Shown here: piece after piece, positions 51,541 to 60,344 of the stretch
Layout: every line of letters starts with the position of its first letter
Numbering within the stretch: position 1 is the first letter of the stretch
Source: Saccharopolyspora_D taberi
GTDB taxonomy: Bacteria; Actinomycetota; Actinomycetes; Mycobacteriales; Pseudonocardiaceae
DNA: 64,000 bases
Assembly: GCF_039534165.1 (NCBI RefSeq)
Contig: NZ_BAAAUX010000032.1
Coordinates: 1-64,000 of the forward strand
Direction of reading: 5' to 3'
Translations under genes and position numbers: made by a program
The notes under the pieces: model-generated
Seen by the model: the letters and a program-made list of their open reading frames with translations, nothing else
Databases searched by the model: none
What the model was told of the DNA's origin: nothing

Positions 51541-51720
51541 CCCGGAGACCTGCCGGGGGTCTGGGGGCGGCGAGCGCCCCAGAACCACGAGCCCAAAAGA
51601 ACCCGAACCGGCAGAGCCGCTTCGGTCCCGGAGACCTGCCGGGGGTCCGGGGGCGGCGAGCGCCCCGGAAACCACGAGCCCAACAGGAACCCGAACCGGC
51701 AGAGCCGCTCCCGTCCGGGA
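51541..51720. repeat. 86-bp tandem hairpin repeat, copy B
   Basis: Units start CCCGGAGACCTGCCGGGGGT at 51541 and 51627. Each holds a hairpin with GGCGAG loop: TCTGGGG/CCCCAGA (51560-51583) and TCCGGGG/CCCCGGA (51646-51669). The third position of the stem changed T-A to C-G together. A partial third unit (CCGAACCGGCAGAGCCGCTCC) ends near 51720, next to the stop of the beta-galactosidase. Confidence 0.8.
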
Positions 51721-51736
51721 GCCCGACTGCAGACCC

Positions 51737-53593
51737 TCACCCCAAATCAGCTTCGGAGCGAACCTCGATCCCCCCACCACCCCGATACATCTCCAACACC
51801 AAAACCTCATTCCCACCCCGCCGCCAAAGAGGCCCAGGAGCATAAAGAGTCCGCTGTGGACCAACATCCCAATACCGCCCGAGCAAAAACCCGTTCAACC
51901 ACACCAACCCCTTCTCCCACCCGGGAAACGCAAGAAACCCGTCAGCAGGCTCCGGCACCGAGATCTCCGCCCGGTGAAACACCGGCCCGACCGAAGTCCC
52001 CCCGCCGAACCGAAGCCCGAACCGAAGCCCGGACAGGTCGTCCAACGGCAGGCACCGGACCTCCCACCCGTGCAGCGCCTGCGCGCCGAGCAGCACCCGA
52101 TCGCTGATCCCCTTCGGATCGCTGAGCAGCTGCCCGAAGTTGACCCGCCCACCGGTATCGACCAGCAGGTCCAACCGCCCCGACGAGCCCGGCACCGCGA
52201 TGTCGATGGTCTGGTCCGGGGTGTTGCGATCGAGCGTCCCGAGGTACTTGCCGTCGCTGAACACCAATGCTCGGTCAGCGAGTCCGGAGATCCCCAGCCC
52301 GGCGGCGGCCCGCGGCCCCTGGATGCGAGTGCTGTAGTGGATCAGCCCGTACGGCTGGCCGAACTTCTCCATGTGCGCGGGAATCGCACTGTGCACCGGA
52401 GTGCTGAGCACGTCCAGCGACTCCAGCAGCCCGACCGTCTCATGAGGACGGACGGTCTGCGGCGCCAGGCGCGGTGGCAGTTCCGGCAGCGGTTCGTCGG
52501 GGACGGGCGCGTGCTTGGCGATGGCCTCGCGGATGCGGTGGAACTTCGTCGTCAGCTCCCCGGCCTCGCCGATGGGGGAGTCGTAGTCGTAGCTGGTGAT
52601 CGTCGGCTGGTAGAGGTCGTTGCCGGTGTCGTAGTTCGCCCCGGCCCACCAGCCGAAGTTGGTTCCCCCGGTGGCCATGTACAGCGACACCGACGCTCCC
52701 GCCGCGAGCATCTTGTCGACGTGACCGGCGGTCTCGACCGGGTCCGTGGTGTGGTGCTGCTCGCCCCAGTGGTCGAACCAGCCGTCCCAGAACTCCGTGC
52801 ACCACAAGGGACCTTCCGGCTGGTACTCGCGCAACGCCTTGAGCGGGTCGGTCGGATCACCGGAGAAGTTCACGGTCGCGAGCACGTCGGGAAGGTTCCC
52901 GCCGCGAAGCATGTAGTCGGACGGCCCGTTGGAGCAGAACAGCAGGCTGTCGACACCGCGCTCGCGCATGGCGTTCTTCAGCTGCTCCAGGTGCACCTGG
53001 TCGTTGCCGTAGCTGCCGTACTCGTTCTCGACCTGGAGCGCCAGCAACGGCCCGCCCTTGGTCGCCTGCAACGGCGTCAGGCGCGGCAGCAGCTCGTCGA
53101 ACCAGCGCAGCGTCAGGTCGGTGTAGGCCGGATCGCTGCACCGCAGCGGCAGGTTCCGGTCTTCGAGCAGCCAGGGCGGCAGGCCGCCGAAGTCCCACTC
53201 GGCGCAGATGTAGGGGCCGGGGCGGACGATGACCTTGAGCCCGACCTCGCCCGCGGTCTCGACGAACCGGGCCACGTCCCGCCAGCCGGAGAAGTCGGCC
53301 TGTCCGCGCCGCGGCTCGTGGAAGTTCCAGGCGACGTAGGTGTCGACCGAGTTCAGGCCCAGCGCGCGCATCCGGAGCAGCCGGTCGCGCCACTGGTCGG
53401 GATGCGTGCGGAAGTAGTGCATCTCGCCGGCGATGATCCGGAACGGCTCCCCGTCGAGCAGGAACTCGTCGCCGCGCACGGTGAGCCCGGACCGGCCGGT
53501 GGCCTCGGCCAGCACCCGGTTCGTCCCGGCGACCGTCGCCGCGCCGCCGAGCGCGACCGCTCCCAGGAACCCTCGTCGACTGAAACCAGCCAT
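51737..53593 (-). CDS. Tat-exported beta-galactosidase, GH35
   Basis: A 618-residue GH35 enzyme. The N-terminus FSRRGFLGAVALGGAATVAG is a Tat signal (SRRGFLG), cleaved around residue 30, so the folded protein is exported. The TIM barrel has GEMHYFRTHP, VRPGPYICAEWDFGGLPPWL, the acid/base Glu in LQVENEYGSYG (near 190) and the nucleophile in WCTEFWDGWFD (near 267). Beta-sandwich domains fill the C-terminal third. It likely removes terminal beta-galactose from plant or microbial polysaccharides. No sugar transporter or regulator gene is adjacent. Confidence 0.94.
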   Translation of the reverse strand: MAGFSRRGFLGAVALGGAATVAGTNRVLAEATGRSGLTVRGDEFLLDGEPFRIIAGEMHYFRTHPDQWRDRLLRMRALGLNSVDTYVAWNFHEPRRGQADFSGWRDVARFVETAGEVGLKVIVRPGPYICAEWDFGGLPPWLLEDRNLPLRCSDPAYTDLTLRWFDELLPRLTPLQATKGGPLLALQVENEYGSYGNDQVHLEQLKNAMRERGVDSLLFCSNGPSDYMLRGGNLPDVLATVNFSGDPTDPLKALREYQPEGPLWCTEFWDGWFDHWGEQHHTTDPVETAGHVDKMLAAGASVSLYMATGGTNFGWWAGANYDTGNDLYQPTITSYDYDSPIGEAGELTTKFHRIREAIAKHAPVPDEPLPELPPRLAPQTVRPHETVGLLESLDVLSTPVHSAIPAHMEKFGQPYGLIHYSTRIQGPRAAAGLGISGLADRALVFSDGKYLGTLDRNTPDQTIDIAVPGSSGRLDLLVDTGGRVNFGQLLSDPKGISDRVLLGAQALHGWEVRCLPLDDLSGLRFGLRFGGGTSVGPVFHRAEISVPEPADGFLAFPGWEKGLVWLNGFLLGRYWDVGPQRTLYAPGPLWRRGGNEVLVLEMYRGGGGIEVRSEADLG

Positions 53594-53785
53594 GCCAACT
53601 CCTTCGCAAAGATGCTTGAAACCACATTGTTTCGCGCTCTTTCACGCAGAAATTGAGGATAGGTGGCTCGCCGGTCACGGACTTCGACCAAACGGCGGAA
53701 CACGGGCCGGAAGCCCCTGTGCGCTCCGGGTGGCGCGGCCGAACCTTGAACCGCGAGGCGGGACCGACCGGCCACGGGAGTGATC

Positions 53786-54283
53786 ATGACCAGGAAAGTG
53801 GCGGACTGCCGCAAGTACCCGAGCGAGATGAACTGCACGCTGACGATCAGCGGCGAGGAGGACGAGGTCCTGCGGGCCGCCGTCGACCACGCCGTCTCGG
53901 TGCACGGCCACGAGGACAGCGACCAGCTGCGCACGGACATCCGGGGCCTTCTTGAAGACGAAGCGCCCGCCGCGGGCGGCAACGGGATGAACTTCGTCCA
54001 GCTCATCGAGTTCCGGACGAAGCGGCGCGAGGAGCTGAACCGGCTGCTGGACGAGTGGGAGGACGTCACCGGCGGCAAGCGCACCGCGACCCGCGCGGTG
54101 CTGACCACCGACCACGACCAACCGGACAGCTTCTACGAGTTCGTGGAGTTTCCGTCCTATGAGGACGCTATGCGGAACTCGGCGCTGCCGGAGACCGACG
54201 CGCTGGCGCAGCGGATGCGCGAACTGTGCGAGGGCGAGCCGACGTTCCACAACCTCGACGTCGTTCGGGCGGAGCGGTTGTAG
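53786..54283 (+). CDS. DUF1059 domain protein with C-terminal dimeric barrel-like part
   Basis: A 165-residue protein. Residues 1-60 match DUF1059 (VADCRKYPSEMNCTLTISGEEDEV ... AVSVHGHEDSDQLR), a small domain with conserved Cys residues. Residues 70-165 (FVQLIEFRTKRREELNRLLDEWE ... RAVLTTDHDQPDSFYEFVEFPSYEDAM) look like a ferredoxin-like dimeric alpha/beta barrel, as in monooxygenase-type proteins. ATG at 53786 has GGGAG six bases upstream; GTG at 53780 is the alternative. The combination as one chain suggests a fused two-domain protein. Function unknown. Confidence 0.82.
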   Translation: MTRKVADCRKYPSEMNCTLTISGEEDEVLRAAVDHAVSVHGHEDSDQLRTDIRGLLEDEAPAAGGNGMNFVQLIEFRTKRREELNRLLDEWEDVTGGKRTATRAVLTTDHDQPDSFYEFVEFPSYEDAMRNSALPETDALAQRMRELCEGEPTFHNLDVVRAERL

Positions 54284-54306
54284 GCAGAGAGCGGCTTATA
54301 GGCAGA

Positions 54307-54332
54307 GGCGGGGCGCTTGAGTGCGCCCCGCC
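54307..54332. terminator. Hairpin between convergent genes
   Basis: GGCGGGGCGC and GCGCCCCGCC form a 10-bp stem around TTGAGT, followed by CTGTTGTG. A weaker stem ATCCGCC/GGCGGAT follows near 54352. Confidence 0.75.
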
Positions 54333-54375
54333 CTGTTGTGAATCCGCCCTGCGGGCGGATGGTGCGTTGCACCGG

Positions 54376-56214
54376 CTAACGCCCCATCGGGGGCGTTAGC
54401 ACCCGCCGCGCGAAGTGGATCTCGGCGGCGACCTGGCGCAGCGTCTCGGCCACCACCAGCGATCCGTGCCCGGCGTCGTAGCGGTAGAACTCGAACGGCA
54501 CCTCCCGCTCGGCCAGCCGGTCCAGGTAGTTCAGGATCTGCTGGATCGGGCAGCGCGGGTCGTTGTCCCCGGCCAGCACCAGCACCGGCGCCCGCACCTG
54601 CTCGACGTAGGTAAGCGGCGAGCAGTCGCGGTAGACGTCCGGCACGTCCTCCGGCGAGCCGCCGAACAGCGCCCGGTCGTAGGCGCGCAGCGGCTCCATC
54701 TCGTCGGCATAGGCCGAGACGTAGTCGGCGACCGGAACCCCGGCGACACCGCACGCCCAGCGCTCCGGCTGCGTGCCCAGCGCCAGCAGCGTGAGGTAGC
54801 CGCCCCAGGACGCGCCCGCGACCACGCTCAGCTCGGGCGTGGTCAGGCCCTCCTTGACCGCCCAGTCCTGGACGCGCGCGACGTCCTCCAGCTCGGTCAG
54901 CCCCGGGCGGCCCTCGATGGCGTCCCGCCAGGCCGAGCCGTAGCCGGTCGAACCCCGGTAGTTGATCTCCACCACCGCGAAGCCGGCGTCCAGCCACGCC
55001 GCGCGGTAGGCCGAGAACCGGTCCTCGTCGGCCGCGTGCGGGCCGCCGTGCAGGTTGAACACCGTCGGGAACGGGCCATCGCCCTCCGGCCGCGAGACCA
55101 GCGCGTGCACGGTGTCGTTCGGCCCGTGCGGCACGTCGACGAAGACGTCGCCGACCGGCTGCGATCCCGGCGCGCGGTCGCCCGGCGGCGACAGCAGCAC
55201 CTGGTCCTCGCCGTCCCGCGACAGCGCTCGGACCAGCGACGGGGTCGCGGCCGAGGACCAGGAGTACTCCACCGAGTGGTCCGGCCGGACCGTCGCGCCC
55301 GCGACCGTGCCCGCCGGCGTGGGCAGGTCGGTGAGCTCGCCGGAGGCGAAGTCGTAGCGGTGCATCGTGGTGCGGGCGTGGTGGGTGTGCGCGATCAGCA
55401 GCGCCTTGCCGTCCGGGTACCAGTCCGCCGAGATCTCGCCGGGCAGGTCCAGCCGCAGCTCGGTCTCGGTGTCGGCCCCGACGTCCCAGATCAGCAGCTC
55501 CTCGCGGCCCCGGCGCTCGTGCAGCACCAGCAGCCGCTGGTCGCCGGTGACCGGCGCGAAGTCCAGCGCGTCGAGCCCCTTGCCCGGTCCGTCCCACTTC
55601 TCGGCGACCACCGAGCCGTCGGTGCGCAGCACGCGCAGCGCCGGGTGCCTGCTGTCGCCGTGCTCGGAGTGCGAGATCGCCAGCAGCGACTCGTCCCAGG
55701 ACAGCGCGGACAGCCCGCCGTCCTGCTCATGCTGGTAGACGACTTCCGGCGCCCCGCCGTCGCGGCTGACCCACACCGTCACGCCGTCGTCGGTGGACAT
55801 CGCCAGGCCGGTCACCCGCGCGCCCAGCTCCAGCCCGGACGGGTAGCCGGGGTGGGTGCCGGGCACGGCCTCCCGGTGCCCGTCCGCGCCGAACGGCTGC
55901 ACGACCCAGGTGCCGAACTCGTCGCCGTCGGTGTCGTTGAACCACCAGATGTGCTCGCCGTCGGCCGACAGGGTGCCGTGGAAGGTCCCGTTCGGACGGT
56001 CGGTCACCTGGCGGTGCGAGTCGCGTTCGCGGTCCCAGGCGTAGATCTCCCACGTGCCGCTGACGTTGGACACGTACAGGCTGCGCTGCGGCGCGTCGCG
56101 TGCCCAGTCCGGAAGCGAGACGCGCGGAGCGCTGAACCTGGCCCGCCAGCGGGCTTCGGTGGTCGGGTCGTCGAACAGCTTCTCGGGGATCTGCGCCTCA
56201 GGGTAGGTACTCAC
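54376..56214 (-). CDS. S9 family (prolyl oligopeptidase/acylaminoacyl-type) peptidase
   Basis: A 612-residue serine peptidase. The N-terminal half is a beta-propeller (repeated W-D-W-type strands such as AWDRERDSHRQVTDRPNG), and the C-terminal hydrolase has VEINYRGSTGYGSAW, the nucleophile GASWGGYL near residue 475, the acid in AGDNDPRCP and the base in DAGHGS. GTG at 56214 (VSTYPEAQIPEKLF) is preferred to the ATG at 56271. It is similar in plan to the peptidase at 754-2550 but not a close copy. Cytoplasmic; likely a peptide scavenger. Confidence 0.92.
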   Translation of the reverse strand: MSTYPEAQIPEKLFDDPTTEARWRARFSAPRVSLPDWARDAPQRSLYVSNVSGTWEIYAWDRERDSHRQVTDRPNGTFHGTLSADGEHIWWFNDTDGDEFGTWVVQPFGADGHREAVPGTHPGYPSGLELGARVTGLAMSTDDGVTVWVSRDGGAPEVVYQHEQDGGLSALSWDESLLAISHSEHGDSRHPALRVLRTDGSVVAEKWDGPGKGLDALDFAPVTGDQRLLVLHERRGREELLIWDVGADTETELRLDLPGEISADWYPDGKALLIAHTHHARTTMHRYDFASGELTDLPTPAGTVAGATVRPDHSVEYSWSSAATPSLVRALSRDGEDQVLLSPPGDRAPGSQPVGDVFVDVPHGPNDTVHALVSRPEGDGPFPTVFNLHGGPHAADEDRFSAYRAAWLDAGFAVVEINYRGSTGYGSAWRDAIEGRPGLTELEDVARVQDWAVKEGLTTPELSVVAGASWGGYLTLLALGTQPERWACGVAGVPVADYVSAYADEMEPLRAYDRALFGGSPEDVPDVYRDCSPLTYVEQVRAPVLVLAGDNDPRCPIQQILNYLDRLAEREVPFEFYRYDAGHGSLVVAETLRQVAAEIHFARRVLTPPMGR

Positions 56215-56317
56215 CCCATCGATCCTGCCCCATGTCATCCGCAGGCTGGCGAAGTGGGAAAGGAATGCCACGGACGAGTGACTTGGCGGGCCTTCGGCGG
56301 GTTGATCAGGTACGGGG

Positions 56318-57196
56318 CTAGTACAGGATCGACGGCAGGTAGGCCCCGGAAGGCTCGTTGTAGAGCCCGATGGACATCAACGTCGTCACCATCCGGATCC
56401 GCAGCCCGCGGTCGAGGCACCACCCGACGAGCTCGCCGTTGCGGCCGGGCAGGAGGAATCCGGGACCGCTGAACTCCGGCGCCGCGGCGATGAGCGCCCG
56501 CATGCCGTCATTGGTCGACGCGACCGAGTGCGCGAAGAAGCCCACGCCCGTCGTGTAGCCGGTGATCCGTCCGCCGTGCTCGACGACCTGGGCGCTTCCC
56601 TGCGAAAGCGCGTCCCGCACCTCCCCGGCGCGGTCGTGGCCGTGCACGGCCCGGCAGATCCGGTTGCACTCGTCGAAGTCGTCGAACGTCGCCTGCCGGA
56701 CGGAATAGCCCGGCACCGCAGCGCCGATCGGTTCGCCCCACATGTTCAGCACGGGTTCGCGGATCCGGAACCCGAGCTTGGAGTAGAGGCTCAGCGACCG
56801 GTTGTGGTACGCGGCTTGGAGCAGCCGCACACCGGGAAACCCCCGCTGTTCCGCGCGAAGCAGCACGTCGGCCATCAACGCCCTGCCGACGCCCGAGTCC
56901 TGCACGCCGGGGGCGACGGTGATGGGTCCGACACCGGCGATGACCGAACGCTCGTCGAGGAAGTTGCTCCCGACGACCTCGCCGTCGATCTCCGCCGCGA
57001 CGCCGTAGAACTCCGGGTGCGACAGCAGCCCGCGCACCGCGGCCACCCCCACCTCCGAGGACGGGAAGTCCGGCGGGAACCCGTGTTCGTCGGCGAGCGT
57101 GGCGAAGGCGTTGTAGCAGATCCGGCCGCACGGCTCGGCATCGTCGGGCACGGCAGGCCGCAGCACGGCCCGCGTCCCACCCGGAAACGTCGACAT
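56318..57196 (-). CDS. Tandem GNAT family N-acetyltransferase
   Basis: A 292-residue protein with two GNAT folds. The first (residues 10-150) has the acetyl-CoA loop VAPGVQDSGVGRALMADVLLRA and NRSLSLYSKLGF; the second (residues 165-290) is more diverged, with RALIAAAPEFSGPGFLLPGRN. Such tandem proteins often acetylate amines, drugs or small metabolites. ATG at 57196 has GAGGAG five bases upstream. It is divergent from the MFS exporter at 57364. Confidence 0.87.
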   Translation of the reverse strand: MSTFPGGTRAVLRPAVPDDAEPCGRICYNAFATLADEHGFPPDFPSSEVGVAAVRGLLSHPEFYGVAAEIDGEVVGSNFLDERSVIAGVGPITVAPGVQDSGVGRALMADVLLRAEQRGFPGVRLLQAAYHNRSLSLYSKLGFRIREPVLNMWGEPIGAAVPGYSVRQATFDDFDECNRICRAVHGHDRAGEVRDALSQGSAQVVEHGGRITGYTTGVGFFAHSVASTNDGMRALIAAAPEFSGPGFLLPGRNGELVGWCLDRGLRIRMVTTLMSIGLYNEPSGAYLPSILY

Positions 57197-57251
57197 CGCT
57201 CCTCCTCACGCCGTCGCCGGAATACCCGGCGGAGGAGCGGATGACACCGCT

Positions 57252-57271
57252 GGCAACGGAGAAGGGCCCGG
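57252..57271. repeat. 20-bp direct repeat, left copy
   Basis: GGCAACGGAGAAGGGCCCGG. It matches 58609-58628 at 19 of 20 positions. The two copies bracket the MFS gene. Confidence 0.6.
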
Positions 57272-57363
57272 CCTGCCGGAGCGGGTGGCAGGGGCGCCTG
57301 TGGCGCAGGACATGGACCGCGAACTTGACCCTCACATGGATGGCAGACTTTAGCGTCCGGGCC

Positions 57364-58608
57364 ATGAATGTCACGGTCAAGGACGCCCCGCCGTCCGGCA
57401 AGGCGGCTGTGGCCGGCCTGGTCACCCTCTTCGCCGCCGCCTTCCTCACGATCACCACGGAGACGCTTCCGATGGGGCTGCTGCCGCAGATGAGCGACGG
57501 CATCGGGGCTTCACAGCCGATGATCGGCCAGTTGGTCTCGCTGTACGCGCTGGTCACCCTCCTGGTGACGCTGCCGCTGACCGCCTGGACCTCGCACTGG
57601 CCGCGGCGCCGGCTGTTCGTGGTGATCATGGTCGTGTTCGCGGTGAGCAACCTGCTGCTCGCGGTTTCGCCGAACTACGCCACCGCCGCGTTCGCCCGGC
57701 TGATCGCTGCCGCGGTGCACGGCGTGCTGTGGTCGATGATGGCTTCCTACGCCACGCGGCTGGTCCCGCCCGACAAGGCCGGTCGCGCGGTCGCCGCGGT
57801 CTTCGCGGGCAACTCCGCTGCGCTCACCCTCGGCGTGCCCCTGGGCACCACCGTCGGCACCACCTTCGGCTGGCGGGTTTCGTTCCTCGGCATGGGCGTC
57901 ATCGCCGTGCTCGTCGTGGTCGCGGCGGCCACGCTGCTGCCGCGGGTGGAGGGGGTCAGGGCCGGGCGGACCGGTGTCGGCACCGCGTTCCGGACCCCGG
58001 GGGTCAGGGGGATCGTGCTCACCACGACCCTGATCATGCTGGCCCACTTCGCCTTCTACACCTACATCGCGCCGTACCTGGCGAACCGCGGGATCCCGGA
58101 GGAAGGAGTCAGCGCCGTCCTCTTCGCCTTCGGAGGCGCTGGTGCGGTGGGGGTCTGGGCCGCCGGGGCGCTGGTCGACACCCGCCCGCGAGGAGCGCTG
58201 CTGTGGGCGGTCGGCCTGGTGACCGCGGCGATGGCGGGGCTGGCGGTGATCCGGGACCTGCCGGTGGCGACCGTGGTGTTGGCCGTCGTGCTGGGGCTGG
58301 CCTACGCGGCGTTGCCGACGCTGCTCCAGTCCGCCGCGCTGAAGGCCGCACCGGCCGCCCAGACCGCCGCGTCGTCGCTGTTCGTCCTCGCCTTCAACCT
58401 CGGCATCTTCGCCGGGGCCGGACTGGGCGGGCTGTTCCTGGAGCACATCGGCGTGAGCGCCCTGCCGGTGGTGGCCGCGGTGCTGGCCGCCGCGGCCACG
58501 GTCGTGGTCATCGCGGGTCGCCGCCACAGTTTTCCCGCCGCTTCCCGGAATCGCGATGCCGGAGGAGACGGGACCGGCGAGCGCGAACGGGAGTTGGCCG
58601 CGCATTAG
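57364..58608 (+). CDS. MFS transporter, AraJ/SotB-like 12-helix exporter
   Basis: A 414-residue transporter with 12 predicted helices. It starts NVTVKDAPPSG before the first helix TLFAAAFLTITTETLPMGLLPQM, and carries the conserved R-R loop WPRRRLFVVIM and VHGVLWSMMASYATRLVPPDKAGRA, typical of the sugar-efflux/chloramphenicol-resistance group. ATG at 57364 is chosen as the first start before the helix; no clear Shine-Dalgarno is seen. A terminator-tRNA pair lies just downstream. Substrate unknown. Confidence 0.9.
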   Translation: MNVTVKDAPPSGKAAVAGLVTLFAAAFLTITTETLPMGLLPQMSDGIGASQPMIGQLVSLYALVTLLVTLPLTAWTSHWPRRRLFVVIMVVFAVSNLLLAVSPNYATAAFARLIAAAVHGVLWSMMASYATRLVPPDKAGRAVAAVFAGNSAALTLGVPLGTTVGTTFGWRVSFLGMGVIAVLVVVAAATLLPRVEGVRAGRTGVGTAFRTPGVRGIVLTTTLIMLAHFAFYTYIAPYLANRGIPEEGVSAVLFAFGGAGAVGVWAAGALVDTRPRGALLWAVGLVTAAMAGLAVIRDLPVATVVLAVVLGLAYAALPTLLQSAALKAAPAAQTAASSLFVLAFNLGIFAGAGLGGLFLEHIGVSALPVVAAVLAAAATVVVIAGRRHSFPAASRNRDAGGDGTGERERELAAH

Positions 58609-58628
58609 GGCAACGGAAAAGGGCCCGG
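58609..58628. repeat. 20-bp direct repeat, right copy
   Basis: GGCAACGGAAAAGGGCCCGG, one mismatch from 57252-57271. It overlaps the 5' arm of the terminator stem and lies 39 bp from the tRNA-Pro. Confidence 0.6.
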
Positions 58629-58659
58629 TCGGAACTCCTGCTGGAGTCCGACCGGGCCC
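58621..58659. terminator. Terminator shared by MFS gene and tRNA-Pro
   Basis: GGGCCCGGTCGGA and TCCGACCGGGCCC pair perfectly over 13 bp, with further ACTCC/GGAGT pairing inside. It lies between the MFS stop and the 3' end of the tRNA. Confidence 0.88.
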
Positions 58660-58666
58660 TGCCCTG

Positions 58667-58740
58667 TCGGGGTGGCGGGATTTGAACCCACGACCTCTTC
58701 GACCCGAACGAAGCGCGCTCCCAAGCTGCGCCACACCCCG
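58667..58740 (-). tRNA. tRNA-Pro (anticodon CGG)
   Basis: The minus strand folds into a full cloverleaf of 74 nt: acceptor CGGGGTG/CACCCCG, D stem GCGC/GCGC, anticodon stem CTTCG/CGAAG with loop TTCGGGT (anticodon CGG), a 5-base variable region and T arm GTGGG-TTCAAAT-CCCGC. G follows the anticodon, as in proline tRNAs. CCA is not encoded. Confidence 0.93.
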
Positions 58741-58789
58741 ATCTCGCCGGTGAACCTATCGGGTGCCTGTCCGACCGACGGATCAAAGT

Positions 58790-59752
58790 CTAGCGGACGT
58801 TCGCACCCGCCCCGAAGGGGGCCCCGCCCACGCGGTCCCGGCCGCCCTCGCGCACTTCCTGCGAGCGCGGGACCAGCGTCAACAGCGTCGCCTCCGGCGG
58901 GCACGCGAACCGCACCGGCGCGTATGGGGAGGTGCCGAGACCCGCCGAGACGTGCAGCCGCATGTGCTCGCCCCACGTGGACGCGCCGCGCGCCCGCGAG
59001 CGGTCCAGCTCGCAGTTGGTGACCAGGGCGCCGTAACCCGGCAGCCGCAGCTGGCCGCCGTGGGTGTGCCCGGCCAGCACCAGGTCGTAGCCGTCGTCGG
59101 CGAACGCGTCCAGCACCCGGGGCTCGGGCGAGTGCGTCACGCCGAGGTTGAGCTGGGCGTCCGCCGGGACCGGCCCGGCGATCTTGGAGTACTTGTCGCG
59201 GTGCAGGTGCGGGTCGTCCAGGCCGGCCACGTGCAGCCGCACACCGCCGACGTCGAGCGCGTGGCGCCGGTGCGTCGCGTCGATCCAGCCGCGCTCGGTC
59301 ATCGCCGCGCGCAGGTCGCGCCACGGCAGCGGCGTGCCGTGGATGCGCTTCTGCTTCGCCGACGGCACCAGGTAGCGGGCCCAGTTCTTCGGCTTCGGGC
59401 CGTAGTAGTCGTTGCTGCCGAAGACGAAGATGCCCGGCCGGTCCAGCAGCGGGCCCAGCGCGCGCAGCGCGGTGGGCACCGCCTGCGGGTGGGCCAGGTT
59501 GTCGCCGGTGTTGACCACCAGGTCCGGCTCCAGCTCGTCCAGCGCCGAGACCCAGCGCTGCTTCGAGTGCTGGGTGGGCATCATGTGCAGATCGGAGACG
59601 TGCAGCACGCGCAGCCGCGGGGAGCCCTCGGCCAGCACCGGCAGCGTGGCGTGCCGGAGCGTCCAGTGCCGCCGCTCGATCCCGGCCGCGTAGCCGAAGG
59701 TCGCGGCGCCCAGCGCGCCGCCGGTGAGCAGGATCCGTCCGAGCTTGTTCAC
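58790..59752 (-). CDS. Calcineurin-like metallophosphoesterase, membrane-anchored
   Basis: A 320-residue phosphoesterase. The N-terminus LGRILLTGGALGAATFGYAAGI is a signal anchor. Metal-ligand motifs follow in order: DLHM in HVSDLHMMP, TGDNL, GSNDYYG (GNH box, with Ser-Asn-Asp), and GHTHGGQLRLPG near the C-terminus. This matches the YkuE/Rv3683-type family thought to act on envelope phospholipids or nucleotides. GTG at 59752 gives the family start. It lies near yqeY and ponA2, as in mycobacteria. Confidence 0.9.
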   Translation of the reverse strand: MNKLGRILLTGGALGAATFGYAAGIERRHWTLRHATLPVLAEGSPRLRVLHVSDLHMMPTQHSKQRWVSALDELEPDLVVNTGDNLAHPQAVPTALRALGPLLDRPGIFVFGSNDYYGPKPKNWARYLVPSAKQKRIHGTPLPWRDLRAAMTERGWIDATHRRHALDVGGVRLHVAGLDDPHLHRDKYSKIAGPVPADAQLNLGVTHSPEPRVLDAFADDGYDLVLAGHTHGGQLRLPGYGALVTNCELDRSRARGASTWGEHMRLHVSAGLGTSPYAPVRFACPPEATLLTLVPRSQEVREGGRDRVGGAPFGAGANVR

Positions 59753-59837
59753 GTCGCCAACCCTACGGCGGTCCGCCGGTGTTCGACCGCGTGGGCTCGG
59801 CGCGAAACGTGTTGGTGCGGATCGGGATAATCGGTGC

Positions 59838-60286
59838 ATGGCCGAGCTCAAGGAGAAGTTGCGGGCGGATCTGACCGCCGCGATGAAGGAACGCGACACC
59901 GTGGTCACCGGTGTCCTGCGGATGGCGCTGGCGGCCATCAACGTCGAGGAGGTCGCGGGCAAGGAGGCGCGCGAGCTCAGCGACGAGGAGGTGCAGCGCG
60001 TCCTGACCAAGGAGGCCAAGAAGCGCGACGAGTCCGCGGAGGCGTTCGCCGGCGCCGGCCGGGCCGACCAGGCGGCGGCCGAGCGCGGCGAGGCCGAGAT
60101 CCTGCGCCGCTACCTGCCGAAGCAGCTCGACGACGCCGAGCTGGCGGAGCTGGTGCGCGAGGTCGTCGCCGAGGTGGGCGAGGAGCTGGGCGCCAGGCCC
60201 GGGATGAAGCAGATGGGCCAGGTCATGAAGGCCGTCAACGCCAAGGTCGCGGGCCGCGCCGAGGGCGGCCGGATCGCTCCGCTGGT
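59838..60286 (+). CDS. GatB/YqeY domain protein, 3' end lost in an assembly gap
   Basis: At least 149 residues of a YqeY protein: MAELKEKLRADLTAAMKERD, then TGVLRMALAAINVEEV, LPKQLDDAELAELVREVVAE and GMKQMGQVMKAVNAKVAGRAEG. YqeY resembles the C-terminal tRNA-binding domain of GatB, but its role is unclear. The family is about 150 residues long, so only a few residues are missing, inside the N run starting at 60287. The frame that continues past the gap belongs to a different gene. Confidence 0.9.
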
Positions 60287-60344
60287 NNNNNNNNNNNNNN
60301 NNNNNNNNNNNNNNNNNNNNNNNNNNNNNNNNNNNNNNNNNNNN
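60287..60344. other. Assembly gap (58 N)
   Basis: Unresolved bases; true length unknown. The gap removes the 3' end of the YqeY gene and the 5' part of the following TetR remnant, so sequence of any length could be missing. Confidence 0.99.

Noticed and set aside
57241..57363. 41-residue N-terminal extension of the MFS transporter
   Set aside because: It reads as non-conserved sequence before the first helix; the ATG at 57364 gives a normal 12-helix protein.
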